A stretch of DNA of 32,225 bases from Candidatus Zhuqueibacterota bacterium (GCA_016931775.1 JAFGEC010000213.1:1-32225); one strand, 5' to 3'. Counted from the first letter of the stretch, positions 19,342-29,600 are shown. The notes: generated from the letters alone by a model not told the origin. Translations and numbers: made by a program.

Positions 19342-20090
19342 AAGAACTTTCAGTGTTGGACAATCTAAAGCAGTCAGTTTTTTCAAAATCCGGCTATTTT
19401 TACTCGACGCGAACGATGGCTTACGGATTTTTTGCCGTTTTACCTTTGCTGGTAACGTATGAAGTTTTCGCGCTTGCGGTCAACCGAGATCACATGTTTC
19501 AGATACGAAATGCGGCGGACGTCTTTTTAAAAAATGTTATCTATCTGTTCGGTATTCACGGTCCCTTTGCGCTGGCCATGATTGTGGTGATTGTATTTTT
19601 TTTATCGATTTTCCTGAGAGAGGAAAAGACGGCTCCTTTGCGCGTAAATTATTTGATTTTCATGATCATCGAGAGCACACTGCTGGCGACACTTTTAATT
19701 GTCGGTTTGAATTTTGTGCTGCGACAACTGATGCTCTCCGCCGCAGCACTGACAACCGGTGTTCAGGTTATGCTCGCTCTCGGCGCCGGTGTATATGAAG
19801 AGCTTGTTTTTCGCACATTTTTGTTTTATCTTACTGGCATTACACTCTTTAAAGTGTTGCGTCTGGCAAAGACCGATAGTTTTATTTTCGCCGCCCTTTT
19901 TTCGTCGATACTTTTCTCCTGGATGCATTATATGGGAGGTGAGGTTTTTACATTTTACAGTTTTTTTTACCGCATATTTGCAGGTTTGTTTTTTTGCGGA
20001 CTTTATCTTTTACGCGGTCTGGGTGTCGCTGCTTGGACACATACCATTTATGATTTTTTTGTTATTTTTTTATGGCAACCGAATAACTAA
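19317..20090 (+). CDS. CPBP-family intramembrane metalloprotease
   Basis: TM-rich protein with EELVFRTFLF, FSWMHYMGG and HTIYDFF, matching the three CPBP motifs. GTG start overlapping polX. Confidence 0.82.
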   Translation: MAKAKPRLKELSVLDNLKQSVFSKSGYFYSTRTMAYGFFAVLPLLVTYEVFALAVNRDHMFQIRNAADVFLKNVIYLFGIHGPFALAMIVVIVFFLSIFLREEKTAPLRVNYLIFMIIESTLLATLLIVGLNFVLRQLMLSAAALTTGVQVMLALGAGVYEELVFRTFLFYLTGITLFKVLRLAKTDSFIFAALFSSILFSWMHYMGGEVFTFYSFFYRIFAGLFFCGLYLLRGLGVAAWTHTIYDFFVIFLWQPNN

Positions 20091-20104
20091 AGTTTGGATG
20101 TTTT

Positions 20105-21136
20105 TTGAAAAAAATTATAATAATTGCTTTTGTACTGCTGTTGGTTGTTCTCGCCGGTTCGGTAACTTACCTTTTTTTCTGGCCGATTAGGCCGGATTCA
20201 GAAACGGTGGATTTTAAAATTCGCTGGGGTGCGCCGATTTCCGCCGTGGCTGCGGGATTGCAGCAACAGGGGATTGTGCGCAGTGACAAGCAGTTTGTTT
20301 TTGTGGTCAGATTGCTGAGAAAATTGAAACGAATTCGAGCCGGTATGTTTAAATTGCCCAAGAACAGCTCGAATTATAAAACGCTTGACAGGTTGATCAA
20401 TGGACCGCAAACTTTTGTCAGGATAACGATACCCGAAGGCGTCGATTCGCGCTGGATTGCTTCGGTTGTGGCTAAAAAGCTGGATCTGGATTCGCTGCGT
20501 TTTATAAACTGGGTAAACGATCCGTCCTTTATGAATCAATTGGGCATCGATGCCTCTTCGCTCGAAGGGTATCTTTACCCGGAGACCTATTATGTGACGT
20601 ACGGTTTGACGGAAAAGGAGATTTTAAAAGAATTTGTGAATCAGTTCAAAAACGCGGTGCCCCCGGAACTGTTTAACGCTGGGGAACAAAACGGTTTCAC
20701 CATGAATGAAATAATGACTCTGGCCTCCATTATTGAGGGTGAAGCTGTACTTGCCCATGAGATGCCGGTTATCTCTTCCGTTTATCATAATCGCCTGAAA
20801 AAAAGTATGCGGCTGCAGGCCGATCCAACCATTCAATACATTATTCCCGGCAAACCCCGGAGACTGTTAAACCGGGATTTGGCTATCGACTCGCCCTACA
20901 ATACTTACAGGTACGCCGGACTGCCACCTGGCCCAATCAACAATCCGGGTCTCGATGCAATCCGGGCCGCTGTAAATCCCAAACAAACCGGTTATTTGTA
21001 TTTTGTCGCTACTGGTGACGGCGGACACCGGTTCAGTGAAACATGGAAAGGTCATTTGCGAGCCAAAGCACAGTTTGATGCGGTTCGAAAACAGGTTGCC
21101 CGGCAGAAACAGGAGAACAAAACCAGTGACCGTTAA
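20105..21136 (+). CDS. mltG: Endolytic murein transglycosylase MltG (YceG-like)
   Basis: N-terminal TM helix, LEGYLYPETYYVTYG, ASIIEGEA, VYHNRLKKSMRLQADPTIQY, SPYNTYRYAGLPPGPINNPG. TTG start. Confidence 0.94.
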   Translation: MKKIIIIAFVLLLVVLAGSVTYLFFWPIRPDSETVDFKIRWGAPISAVAAGLQQQGIVRSDKQFVFVVRLLRKLKRIRAGMFKLPKNSSNYKTLDRLINGPQTFVRITIPEGVDSRWIASVVAKKLDLDSLRFINWVNDPSFMNQLGIDASSLEGYLYPETYYVTYGLTEKEILKEFVNQFKNAVPPELFNAGEQNGFTMNEIMTLASIIEGEAVLAHEMPVISSVYHNRLKKSMRLQADPTIQYIIPGKPRRLLNRDLAIDSPYNTYRYAGLPPGPINNPGLDAIRAAVNPKQTGYLYFVATGDGGHRFSETWKGHLRAKAQFDAVRKQVARQKQENKTSDR

Positions 21137-23333
21137 TATTAAAAGAAGCGACTTGCAATGGATCTATTCAGATCTGAATGATGCACAGCAGAAAGCCGTC
21201 TGTTTTATCGAGGGTCCGGTTTTGGTTTTGGCGGGTGCCGGGAGCGGTAAAACCCGTGTGCTTACATACCGTATTGCCTATATTTTAGCCAAAAATTTTG
21301 CCACGCCTAAAGATATTCTTGCCATGACGTTCACCAACAAAGCCGCCGGTGAAATGAAAGACCGCGTAGCTAAACTCGTTCCGAACATGGCCGGTGGAAT
21401 GTGGATCGGTACGTTTCATTCACTCTTTGCCCGCTTATTGCGCAGGGAGGGAGAAAAGCTGGGTTATACGAGCAATTTTACAATTTATGACGAAGACGAC
21501 AAGGTCGCCCTCATCAAGATGATTATTAAAGATTTGGGATGGGGTAAAACCGATCTGTCTCCAAAAAGAGTGGCGCATGTCATCAGCCGGGCAAAAAATG
21601 ATCTTTTCACCCCGATGGATTTGGCCAAGCGGGCAGAATCCGTAGAGGATGAGATGATCTCGCAAATATACGTTGAACTCGTCAAGCGTCTCAAAGATTC
21701 CAACGCCATGGATTTTGACGACTTGCTTATAAAACCTATTGAATTATTTCAAAAATATCCCCTGGTTAAGGAATATTATCAGGACCGCTTTAAATATATA
21801 TTGGTGGATGAGTACCAGGATACCAACCGTGCGCAATATCTGGTTTTGAGAACATTGGCCGCTAAACACCGTAATATCTGTGTAGTGGGTGACGACGACC
21901 AGTCTATATACCGCTGGAGGGGAGCGGAATTGCGCAATATACTGGAATTTGAATCGGATTTTAAAAAATGTAAAAAATTCAGGCTGGAACAAAATTACCG
22001 TTCCGGGCAGAACATATTATCGGCCGCGCATTCTGTGGTAAGTAACAATACCGAGCGCCATCCCAAAAAATTATGGACTGAAAAGCCACCCGGTGAGCTG
22101 GTCACCGTATTACAAGCCTTTGATGAACGTGAAGAAGCTCAATATGTGGTTGACCGAATAAGTTTTGAAATGAAGGAAAAGGGATACCGATTTTATGATT
22201 TTTGTGTTCTGTACCGAACCAACGCCCAGTCCCGTGTGCTGGAAGATGCCTTACGCTCGGATGGACTGCCCTATATTATTGTCGGCGGCGTCAAATTTTA
22301 CGAAAGAAAGGAAATTAAGGATATACTGGCTTATTTGCGTCTGCTGGTCAATCCCGCCGATAGTATCAGTTTGCGCAGAGTCATCAATTTCCCGGCGCGG
22401 GGGATCGGCGACACCACGGTCGCACGGATCGAAAACTTTGCACGCAATAACAAAATATCTCTTTTTGAAGCGGTCAAACGGGTGACCGAAATTCCGGAGC
22501 TGGGCAGAAAAACCCTTGAAAATGTTTACGGGTTTTATCAATTGATTCAAAAATATACAAATTTAATGAAAGAACTGACGATTGCCGAATTGACCTCGTC
22601 GCTGATCGAGGATATCGGCATTATACGTATGTACGCCCGTGATGAAACACCTGAATCCTTTGCACGCGCCGATAATATTCGCGAATTGGTCAATGCTATC
22701 GCACAGTTCTATAACCAAAATGAAAATACGGGACTCGAGTTTTTTTTGCAACATGTCTCGCTGGCTGTTGATATCGATAATCTGGACGATAAAACCAACG
22801 CAATAACATTGATGACGCTGCACAGTGCAAAAGGTCTGGAATATTCCGTTGTGTTTATGACCGGATTGGAGGAAGGATTGTTTCCGATCTCCCGCAGTAT
22901 GGCCGAACGGGCTGCGCTTGAAGAAGAACGCCGGCTTTTTTATGTCGGTGCAACGCGAGCCAAGGAAAAATTGTATCTGACCTGGGCGAAAAGCCGGTAC
23001 CGCTTTAACGACAATTCGTCTAATATTAAATCGCGTTTTTTGAAGGAACTTGATGGCAAGTATGTACTGGAGCAACAGAGCCGTATTTTCAACATTCAAA
23101 ACCGTAAACAACAGACCATATGGGACGAGCCTTCCTATATACCCGCTTATGAGGATGAGTCTCAGGAGACCGGACAACTTTGTGTCGGCGCACGCGTCCG
23201 CCATCCGATTTTCGGAAAAGGCAATATTCTTCGGATTGAAAAAATGAGCGGTAATATCAAGGTGACCGTCCTGTTTGATCGAGTTGGTGAAAAACGGCTT
23301 GTACTGCCTTACGCAAAATTGGAGATTTTATAA
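21126..23333 (+). CDS. pcrA: ATP-dependent DNA helicase, UvrD/PcrA type
   Basis: LNDAQQKAV, VLAGAGSGKTRVLTYRI, VDEYQDTNRAQY, GDDDQSIYRWRGA, TLMTLHSAKGLEYSVVFMTGLEEGLFP; C-terminal SH3-like region VRHPIFGKGNILRIE. GTG 21126 is the likely start; the track start is too far upstream, within mltG. Confidence 0.94.
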   Translation: MTVNIKRSDLQWIYSDLNDAQQKAVCFIEGPVLVLAGAGSGKTRVLTYRIAYILAKNFATPKDILAMTFTNKAAGEMKDRVAKLVPNMAGGMWIGTFHSLFARLLRREGEKLGYTSNFTIYDEDDKVALIKMIIKDLGWGKTDLSPKRVAHVISRAKNDLFTPMDLAKRAESVEDEMISQIYVELVKRLKDSNAMDFDDLLIKPIELFQKYPLVKEYYQDRFKYILVDEYQDTNRAQYLVLRTLAAKHRNICVVGDDDQSIYRWRGAELRNILEFESDFKKCKKFRLEQNYRSGQNILSAAHSVVSNNTERHPKKLWTEKPPGELVTVLQAFDEREEAQYVVDRISFEMKEKGYRFYDFCVLYRTNAQSRVLEDALRSDGLPYIIVGGVKFYERKEIKDILAYLRLLVNPADSISLRRVINFPARGIGDTTVARIENFARNNKISLFEAVKRVTEIPELGRKTLENVYGFYQLIQKYTNLMKELTIAELTSSLIEDIGIIRMYARDETPESFARADNIRELVNAIAQFYNQNENTGLEFFLQHVSLAVDIDNLDDKTNAITLMTLHSAKGLEYSVVFMTGLEEGLFPISRSMAERAALEEERRLFYVGATRAKEKLYLTWAKSRYRFNDNSSNIKSRFLKELDGKYVLEQQSRIFNIQNRKQQTIWDEPSYIPAYEDESQETGQLCVGARVRHPIFGKGNILRIEKMSGNIKVTVLFDRVGEKRLVLPYAKLEIL

Positions 23334-23334
23334 C

Positions 23335-26300
23335 GTGAAAAGAATGATCATGATGTTATTTGTGCTTTATACTGTCTGTTGGTTATCAGCACAATCCCTT
23401 ATTCAGGAAGAACAGGATTTTACCTTTGCAAGTCAACTGGCCGAAAAGGGGATGTACGATTTAGCTGCCGTGCAGTTTTCCCGTTACGCGGAAACATATC
23501 CGCTCAGTCCCAAAGCCCCAGAAGCGATGTTTAAGGCGGCAGTCAACTTTGAAAAAGCGGATAGTCTGGGTAAAGCCGCGTCGACCTATATGAGCCTTTT
23601 GTTAAAGTTCCCCGATTCGCGGTTTATCGACCGTGCCATTTATAACCGTGCTGCCATCCTTTCCAATAGAGGTGAACATCGTGACGCCGCGGTCACATTT
23701 TCCCGGTTGTATTTGTTTTTACCGGAAAGTGAACTTGTGCCGGATGCTCAAATTGCTGCGTGCCGTGAGTATTTAAAAATCAATGATTTAAAATCGGCAG
23801 CGGAATCGGTCGATATATTGCTGGAAAAATTTTCCACCCATCCTTTGCGCCTTGAAGCCCGGTACCTTTTGGCCGAAATCCAGCGTCGCCAAAATCAACC
23901 TTCACTCGCACTGGGGCAGTTGGACCGTATATTGAGCGATCGTGTCAATGACGAACTGGCGGTGAAAGCGAGGTATCTGCGCGCTAAAATTTTCGAACAA
24001 ATGGGCAAATACACCCTGGCGGACAGTGTGTTGTATACTATTGTCAACAGTGGTGCAAAAATGGATACGATTTATGCTGCCGGTAAAAAATTGGCAAGAA
24101 CACTTTTCGATCGCGGTCAGTGTGCAAAATCAATCGACGTGATTCAGAAAATACTTGCCCTTGAGCCGGCTGACCCTTTTGATTTTTTATCACTGCTTTG
24201 TGATAATTATTATATGCTTGAAAACTATGACGCCGCGCTTTCGGCACTGCAAAAAATACAACCGAACAGTTTGGATAATTCCCGGCGAATTGGATACGAG
24301 TTCCGGATGGGTAAAGTAAGGGGGCAATTAAAAGAATACGCTTATGCTCTGGAGAACTATCTGCAAACAATTACCTATGTGGATACCATAAAATCGCTGC
24401 AGATGCTCAAACACGAATCCATTATATCCGCTGCCAAGGCGCTTGTGGAATTGAACCGGCCGGGAGAAGCTGTTCGCAGGCTGCAGAATTATATCAACGC
24501 TGACCAGCCTGTAAAGCACATTGATGAAATTTTGTATCAAATGGGCCAAATTCAGGAAGAGCATCTGAAAGATTATTTCGGCGCACGGCAGAATTACTCG
24601 TCCATCAGCAGCCTGAGTTACAAAAGTCAGCTGTCCGATGACACGATTCTCGGTGTCGCGCGTACATTTGAAACGGAAGGTAATTATTCTCTGGCCATCG
24701 GGGAGTATAACCGGTATTTTCAACTCTACCCCGGCGCAGACGATTATGATCGAATTGAGAAACGGGTTGATTATCTCCGAAAGTTCAAGCTGGTCCGGTC
24801 CGATCAAGCTCAAAACGCATTGAATAACATGATGGCGCAAAATATGCTCGGTGCATCCCCGGCCCGGATGCTTCTGGATTGGGCCAAACAACAGATCACC
24901 ATATTCCACGATTATAAAAAAGCGCTGGCATCTCTCAAGAAAATTATCGGTAAAGGACAGGAAGACGTTCAAGAAGAAGAGTTGTTTTATTTAATGGCCC
25001 TTTGCCATGCTCGTTTGGCGGATTATTACCTCGTCAATAAACAATCCACTTTTAGCACACACCTGGACACTTTGAATAAAACATTGTCTTATTTGACCCA
25101 AAATTTTCCCGAATCGCGTTACATCCCCGGAATCTGGTATGAACTCACTCGCCTGCAGTTATCTGTTACCGAAGAAAAGTCACAAAAGATAGAAATACTT
25201 GAGAACTCTATCGGTTCTTCCATCATATTACCGGACAGTTTGGATAACAGTCTAAAGTATTTATTGCTCAAGGAGCTTGTTCACGATCGCAATACATTTA
25301 ATCCGGCCAATGTAACCCGGGCAAAAAATCTTGCAAAAGATATCACGGCAATACGATCGCCGCTTGCAGGACGCGCATTTTTCCTTGAAGGCGTCATGTA
25401 CCTGTGGATGGAACGGCCTGATTCTGCAGCCAATCTTATACAACGTGTCATCAATGAATATAGTCTCAGTCCTGACGTCGTCAAGGCGTATTTTATTTTA
25501 GCGGATATTCACGATCTTTTAGGATTATGGAATGAAGCGGAGCGGCTTTATACCGTGGTTTCAGAACAGTATTATTACTCCAAGCTGGCGCCTTACGCCC
25601 GGGAAAGGTTGATGAATATGCTCGTTCGGCAGGGGAAATCGCGTGAGGCTATAAAACGCTACAAACAACTCGAAACGCAGGTCCCGCGTGAATTTGCCAT
25701 TTATTTTTCCGGGGCATCGGATGATGAAATGCTCTGGTTTTTTGCCCAGGCACAAATGCAGGAGGATAAACCGAATGAGGCACTTTATTCGCTGAAGAGA
25801 TATCTTTTAAATTACCCCAATGGCAAATATCGCAAAGAAGCGTTGAATCAAGCGGGAGAACTGGCCAACCAACTGAACCATCTGGATATGGCCCTGGGAT
25901 ATTTTGAGGAATTGATCAGAACCTTTCCAAAGGACAGTTTGGCACAATCAGCAAGTGTGAGGGCCGGGGATATTTATTACGACAGAGGGCTTTTCGATAA
26001 AGCCCTTTCGCGTTATATTCAAGTGGGGGATAGCGTTCATCAAGATTTGAAAATTACATCCAAAGCAAAGCAAATTTTATGTGAATATAAACTGGGTAAT
26101 GTGGTTCGGGCTTCGGCGATGGCGGAACAGTTCGAACGAGAGTTTAATAATGCACCGTATCAGGCGGAGTTTTTATATGAGGAAGGATTGTACTATTTAA
26201 ATCAAAAAGATTTTAAAGAGGCTGAAAAAACATTCAGGCTTCTGTCAAAGCGGTACGATGATATTCCGGCGGGTGGCAGGGGAGAACTTGGACTCGCGCG

Positions 26301-27000
26301 TATGTATGTTATCACCAATAAAACTGAAGATGCGCTGAAAAGCTTGACCAAAATACCTGAAAAATACCAGGATCCGGAAATTGTCGCAACGGCTTACCTC
26401 AACCTCGGAGATTTTTATTATGAAAATCGCCAGGACGAGAACTGTATTCTTGCCTGCGTTAAAGTCCTTGATTTGCGGGAGCATGGTCCTTTGCGTGCCC
26501 GCGCTATCCAATTGCTGGTAGACGCCTATGACAATTTGGGAATGCGTGATAGAGCGATATCGCTGCTGCGGGAATATATTGAAATGTATCCCGGTGATCC
26601 TGAGATTTTACAAAAAAAAATCAGAGTCGGCGTTTTGCTTTATTACCTCAAAGATTACGACCGGGCCATTGCCCATCTGCGTCAACTTAAACCTCTTGTG
26701 AGCGACGAGGATGAACCGCGGGTGCAGTACTGGATTGCCAAATCCTACGCAGATCATGGCAATCGTGAACAGGCGATTGTGGAATTTTTAAAAGTTAAAT
26801 ATCTCAGCAAGCCCGGAAAACTTCCTTATGGTGCAACGGCGCTTTACGAGGCTGCTATGGAATATCGAAAGCTGGGAAACCTGACGAAAGCCAAGGAATT
26901 ACTGCAGCAGGTTGTTCGGGAAAGAGGAACATCAGATAATATCGGCCAGGCTGCAAGTATGAAAATTCGTGAAATTGATGCGGAAATGCAGAAAATATGA
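23335..27000 (+). CDS. Large exported tetratricopeptide-repeat protein
   Basis: Likely GTG start with signal peptide MKRMIMMLFVLYTVCWLSAQS, then many TPR-like repeats (e.g. PNEALYSLKRYLLNYPNGKYRKEALNQAGELA). Confidence 0.85.
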   Translation: MKRMIMMLFVLYTVCWLSAQSLIQEEQDFTFASQLAEKGMYDLAAVQFSRYAETYPLSPKAPEAMFKAAVNFEKADSLGKAASTYMSLLLKFPDSRFIDRAIYNRAAILSNRGEHRDAAVTFSRLYLFLPESELVPDAQIAACREYLKINDLKSAAESVDILLEKFSTHPLRLEARYLLAEIQRRQNQPSLALGQLDRILSDRVNDELAVKARYLRAKIFEQMGKYTLADSVLYTIVNSGAKMDTIYAAGKKLARTLFDRGQCAKSIDVIQKILALEPADPFDFLSLLCDNYYMLENYDAALSALQKIQPNSLDNSRRIGYEFRMGKVRGQLKEYAYALENYLQTITYVDTIKSLQMLKHESIISAAKALVELNRPGEAVRRLQNYINADQPVKHIDEILYQMGQIQEEHLKDYFGARQNYSSISSLSYKSQLSDDTILGVARTFETEGNYSLAIGEYNRYFQLYPGADDYDRIEKRVDYLRKFKLVRSDQAQNALNNMMAQNMLGASPARMLLDWAKQQITIFHDYKKALASLKKIIGKGQEDVQEEELFYLMALCHARLADYYLVNKQSTFSTHLDTLNKTLSYLTQNFPESRYIPGIWYELTRLQLSVTEEKSQKIEILENSIGSSIILPDSLDNSLKYLLLKELVHDRNTFNPANVTRAKNLAKDITAIRSPLAGRAFFLEGVMYLWMERPDSAANLIQRVINEYSLSPDVVKAYFILADIHDLLGLWNEAERLYTVVSEQYYYSKLAPYARERLMNMLVRQGKSREAIKRYKQLETQVPREFAIYFSGASDDEMLWFFAQAQMQEDKPNEALYSLKRYLLNYPNGKYRKEALNQAGELANQLNHLDMALGYFEELIRTFPKDSLAQSASVRAGDIYYDRGLFDKALSRYIQVGDSVHQDLKITSKAKQILCEYKLGNVVRASAMAEQFEREFNNAPYQAEFLYEEGLYYLNQKDFKEAEKTFRLLSKRYDDIPAGGRGELGLARMYVITNKTEDALKSLTKIPEKYQDPEIVATAYLNLGDFYYENRQDENCILACVKVLDLREHGPLRARAIQLLVDAYDNLGMRDRAISLLREYIEMYPGDPEILQKKIRVGVLLYYLKDYDRAIAHLRQLKPLVSDEDEPRVQYWIAKSYADHGNREQAIVEFLKVKYLSKPGKLPYGATALYEAAMEYRKLGNLTKAKELLQQVVRERGTSDNIGQAASMKIREIDAEMQKI

Positions 27001-27845
27001 ACGTCTTACCGGAAAACAGCGAGCATCTGATTGATGTAGCGCTGACTGAAGACCTGGGCGGCCGGGGGGATATCACGACTCAAGCTATCGGAGAGGAAAC
27101 GGACATTCGATCCGCTTTTATTTATGCCAAGCAGCCCGGTGTTGTCGCCGGTTTGGCCATCGTCGAAAAAGTTTTCGGCATCATGGATCCGTCCATATCG
27201 ATTTCCTTTTTACTCAATGATGGTGATGCCGTCGAGACGGGGCAAAAGATCGTCGGTCTCAAGGGACCGGTAAATGGTATTTTAAAAGCGGAGAGAACGG
27301 CGTTGAATTTTCTTGGACGTCTGTCCGGAATCGCTTCTATTACGGCCGAATTCGTTCGCCAGGTGAAAGGAACAGGCGCTGTTGTTTTGGATACCCGTAA
27401 AACCACACCCGGCTGGCGCTTTTTGGAAAAATATGCCGTTCGTTGCGGCGGCGGACAAAATCACCGCATGGGACTCTACGATATGTTTTTAATCAAGGAA
27501 AACCACATCACCAAGGCAGGCGGGATCGAGCTTGCGGTGAATCAATGCCGCCAATATATGAAGAGCAGAGGATTTAAAGCCCCGATCGAGGTGGAAACGG
27601 TAAATTTAATTCAGGTGCGGCAAGCCCTGGCTTGCCGTGTGGATCGGATTATGCTGGACAATATGGACCTGGAACTTGTGCGTGAATGCGTTCGGGTGGT
27701 CAATCGCCGCATACCACTGGAGGCGTCGGGGAACGTCTCGCTTAAAAATGTCCGTCAGATCGCTCAAACCGGTGTCGACTTTATATCAAGCGGTTTTGTT
27801 ACTCATTCTGCTCGAACGCTCGATATAAGTCTATTGGTCGAATGA
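26997..27845 (+). CDS. nadC: Nicotinate-nucleotide pyrophosphorylase (carboxylating) / quinolinate phosphoribosyltransferase
   Basis: LTEDLGGRGDITTQA, ERTALNFLGRLSGIAS, LDTRKTTPGWRFLEKYAVRCGGGQNHRMGLYDMFLIKENH, EASGNVSLKNV. ATGA overlap with the TPR gene. Confidence 0.96.
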   Translation: MNVLPENSEHLIDVALTEDLGGRGDITTQAIGEETDIRSAFIYAKQPGVVAGLAIVEKVFGIMDPSISISFLLNDGDAVETGQKIVGLKGPVNGILKAERTALNFLGRLSGIASITAEFVRQVKGTGAVVLDTRKTTPGWRFLEKYAVRCGGGQNHRMGLYDMFLIKENHITKAGGIELAVNQCRQYMKSRGFKAPIEVETVNLIQVRQALACRVDRIMLDNMDLELVRECVRVVNRRIPLEASGNVSLKNVRQIAQTGVDFISSGFVTHSARTLDISLLVE

Positions 27846-27890
27846 GTCAAAATGTCTTATATGTCATTTTGGCAAATAGGAATGAGTGAG

Positions 27891-27913
27891 TTTTTGATCT
27901 TTCAAATCAAAAA
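27891..27913. repeat. AT-rich inverted repeat TTTTTGAT-ctttcaa-ATCAAAAA in the nadC/clpX-like intergenic region
   Basis: Perfect 8-bp stem, 7-nt loop. A second inverted repeat CAAAATG (27848-27854)/CATTTTG (27865-27871) lies just upstream. Confidence 0.4.
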
Positions 27914-27959
27914 AACAGTTATTTAGCTCGTGATTTCAAGTAGATTCATGGAACAATTA

Positions 27960-27989
27960 TTGCTATGATTATGTTGTTTAATGTATATT
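27960..27989 (+). promoter_or_regulatory. Possible sigma70-like promoter of the clpX-like gene (TTGCTA, 18 nt, TATATT)
   Basis: TTGCTA at 27960-27965 and TATATT at 27984-27989, with ATG at 28012. Confidence 0.35.
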
Positions 27990-28011
27990 GCAAACAATGA
28001 ATGAGGTTATA

Positions 28012-29544
28012 ATGTCGATAGTAAACAATGCCAAAGTACCGTCACCCGAGGAAATTCAACGTGATGTGCGTGAATTTTTAAAAGACAAATATGGTGATAA
28101 AATACATGTTCCTCCCGAACCCAATGCCATGGGAAACGAACCCGATAACACGTCCGGTTCCGGAACCACACCGCCCGTGATTCATTTTGATTTAAAACCC
28201 ACAGAACTCGAGTCGTATTTACAGCAGTATGTCGTGGGTCAGGACGACGCCATCGAGGTCTTAGCCACCAAGATCTGCACGCATTTTAACCGGATGAAAC
28301 TTGAGAACTCTCCGGGAGGCATCAGTGAATTAGTGGGGAATATCAAGAGCAATATTCTAATGATTGGCCCTACCGGAGTCGGCAAGACATTCATCATCAA
28401 ACTCATTGCGAAAAAGGTCGGCGTACCGTTCGTAAAAGGTGATGCGACGAAATTCAGTGAAACCGGATATGTGGGTGGTGATGTGGAAGACCTTGTCAGA
28501 AATCTGGTACACGAGGCCAATGGTGATATTAAACTCGCTGAATACGGTATTATCTATCTGGATGAAATCGACAAAATTGCTTCCTCCGGCAGTCATTTCG
28601 GTCCAGATGTGTCGCGTAGCGGTGTACAGCGTAATTTGCTGAAATTGATGGAAGAAGCTGAAGTCGATTTGAAAACCCCCCATGATCTGGCAGCACAAAT
28701 GGAAGCCGCTATGGAAGCACAACGAACCGGAAAAGTAAAACGAAAAAAAATAAACACCAAAAATATATTGTTTGTCACCAGTGGCGCATTTTTTCAGCTT
28801 GCCGATATCATCCGAAAAAGATGCAATCAGCAGCCGCTTGGTTTCAAGAATCCTGCCCAGGCCGAACTGGAAAATGATTATGTTGATGTGCTGAAAAAGG
28901 TGCGCTCAGAAGATCTTATCAATTTCGGATTCGAATCCGAATTTGTCGGCCGGCTTCCGGTTGTTGTGACGCTAAATGATCTGGATGTGAATGGTTTGTA
29001 TGAAATATTGCGCAGTCCCAACAGTACCGTGATCCTGGGAAAAAAGCGCGACTTTCAATCCTATGGTATCAAAATAAATTTTAAAGATGATGCCCTTTAC
29101 AGAATTGCCGAGTTGGCCTTCCAAGAGCATACCGGTGCACGCGGACTTGTCAGTGTGGTTGATCGACTGTTGCTGAAATTTGAAAAGACACTGCCGGATA
29201 CTGATATCAATGAATTTACTGTAACTCGCGCGGTCATTGAAAATCCCGCAGCGGAATTAAAAGCCTTGATAACGGATTTTTATGTGAAAAAATTCCAAAA
29301 ACGCTTTCTTGCCACCAACGGTATTGTGATTACTTTTACAGAGCCGGCAAAGCAACTTTTACAAAAGAAAGCGGAAAAATCGGGGAGGAATTTTGCGGAT
29401 ATTTGTAACGATTTGTTCAAAGATTACGAATATGGATTACGGCTGCTCTCCACGGAAGAATTTACTGTCGATGAAGAGACGGTTCTCGATCCGAAAACGC
29501 GGTTGGAAGGTTTGATTAAAAAATCCTATGTAAAAGGTGAATAA
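28012..29544 (+). CDS. ClpX-like AAA+ ATPase without N-terminal zinc-binding domain
   Basis: Walker A GPTGVGKTFIIK, pore loop GYVGGDVEDLVRNL, Walker B IIYLDEIDKI, LGF-type loop QQPLGFKNPAQ, sensor 2 HTGARGL. SD gagg before ATG 28012. No CxxC pairs in the first 60 aa. Confidence 0.88.
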   Translation: MSIVNNAKVPSPEEIQRDVREFLKDKYGDKIHVPPEPNAMGNEPDNTSGSGTTPPVIHFDLKPTELESYLQQYVVGQDDAIEVLATKICTHFNRMKLENSPGGISELVGNIKSNILMIGPTGVGKTFIIKLIAKKVGVPFVKGDATKFSETGYVGGDVEDLVRNLVHEANGDIKLAEYGIIYLDEIDKIASSGSHFGPDVSRSGVQRNLLKLMEEAEVDLKTPHDLAAQMEAAMEAQRTGKVKRKKINTKNILFVTSGAFFQLADIIRKRCNQQPLGFKNPAQAELENDYVDVLKKVRSEDLINFGFESEFVGRLPVVVTLNDLDVNGLYEILRSPNSTVILGKKRDFQSYGIKINFKDDALYRIAELAFQEHTGARGLVSVVDRLLLKFEKTLPDTDINEFTVTRAVIENPAAELKALITDFYVKKFQKRFLATNGIVITFTEPAKQLLQKKAEKSGRNFADICNDLFKDYEYGLRLLSTEEFTVDEETVLDPKTRLEGLIKKSYVKGE

Positions 29545-29581
29545 ACGCCGAGTTTTATAGAAATTTTGTAAGAATCTTGGA

Positions 29582-29600
29582 CCACTGCCTCCGGCGGTGG
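29582..29600. repeat. Inverted repeat / hairpin CCACTGCC-TCC-GGCGGTGG between the clpX-like gene and uvrC
   Basis: 8-bp stem with one G-U pair and 3-nt loop; a T-rich run (gactttttg) follows after about 7 nt, so it is not a canonical terminator. Confidence 0.55.

Noticed and set aside
22563-23204. 213-aa antisense ORF within pcrA
   Set aside because: Shadow ORF opposite a strongly conserved helicase; low-complexity composition and no recognisable motifs.
24328-24972. 214-aa antisense ORF within the TPR gene
   Set aside because: Opposite a coherent TPR coding sequence; no recognisable domain and no clear SD.
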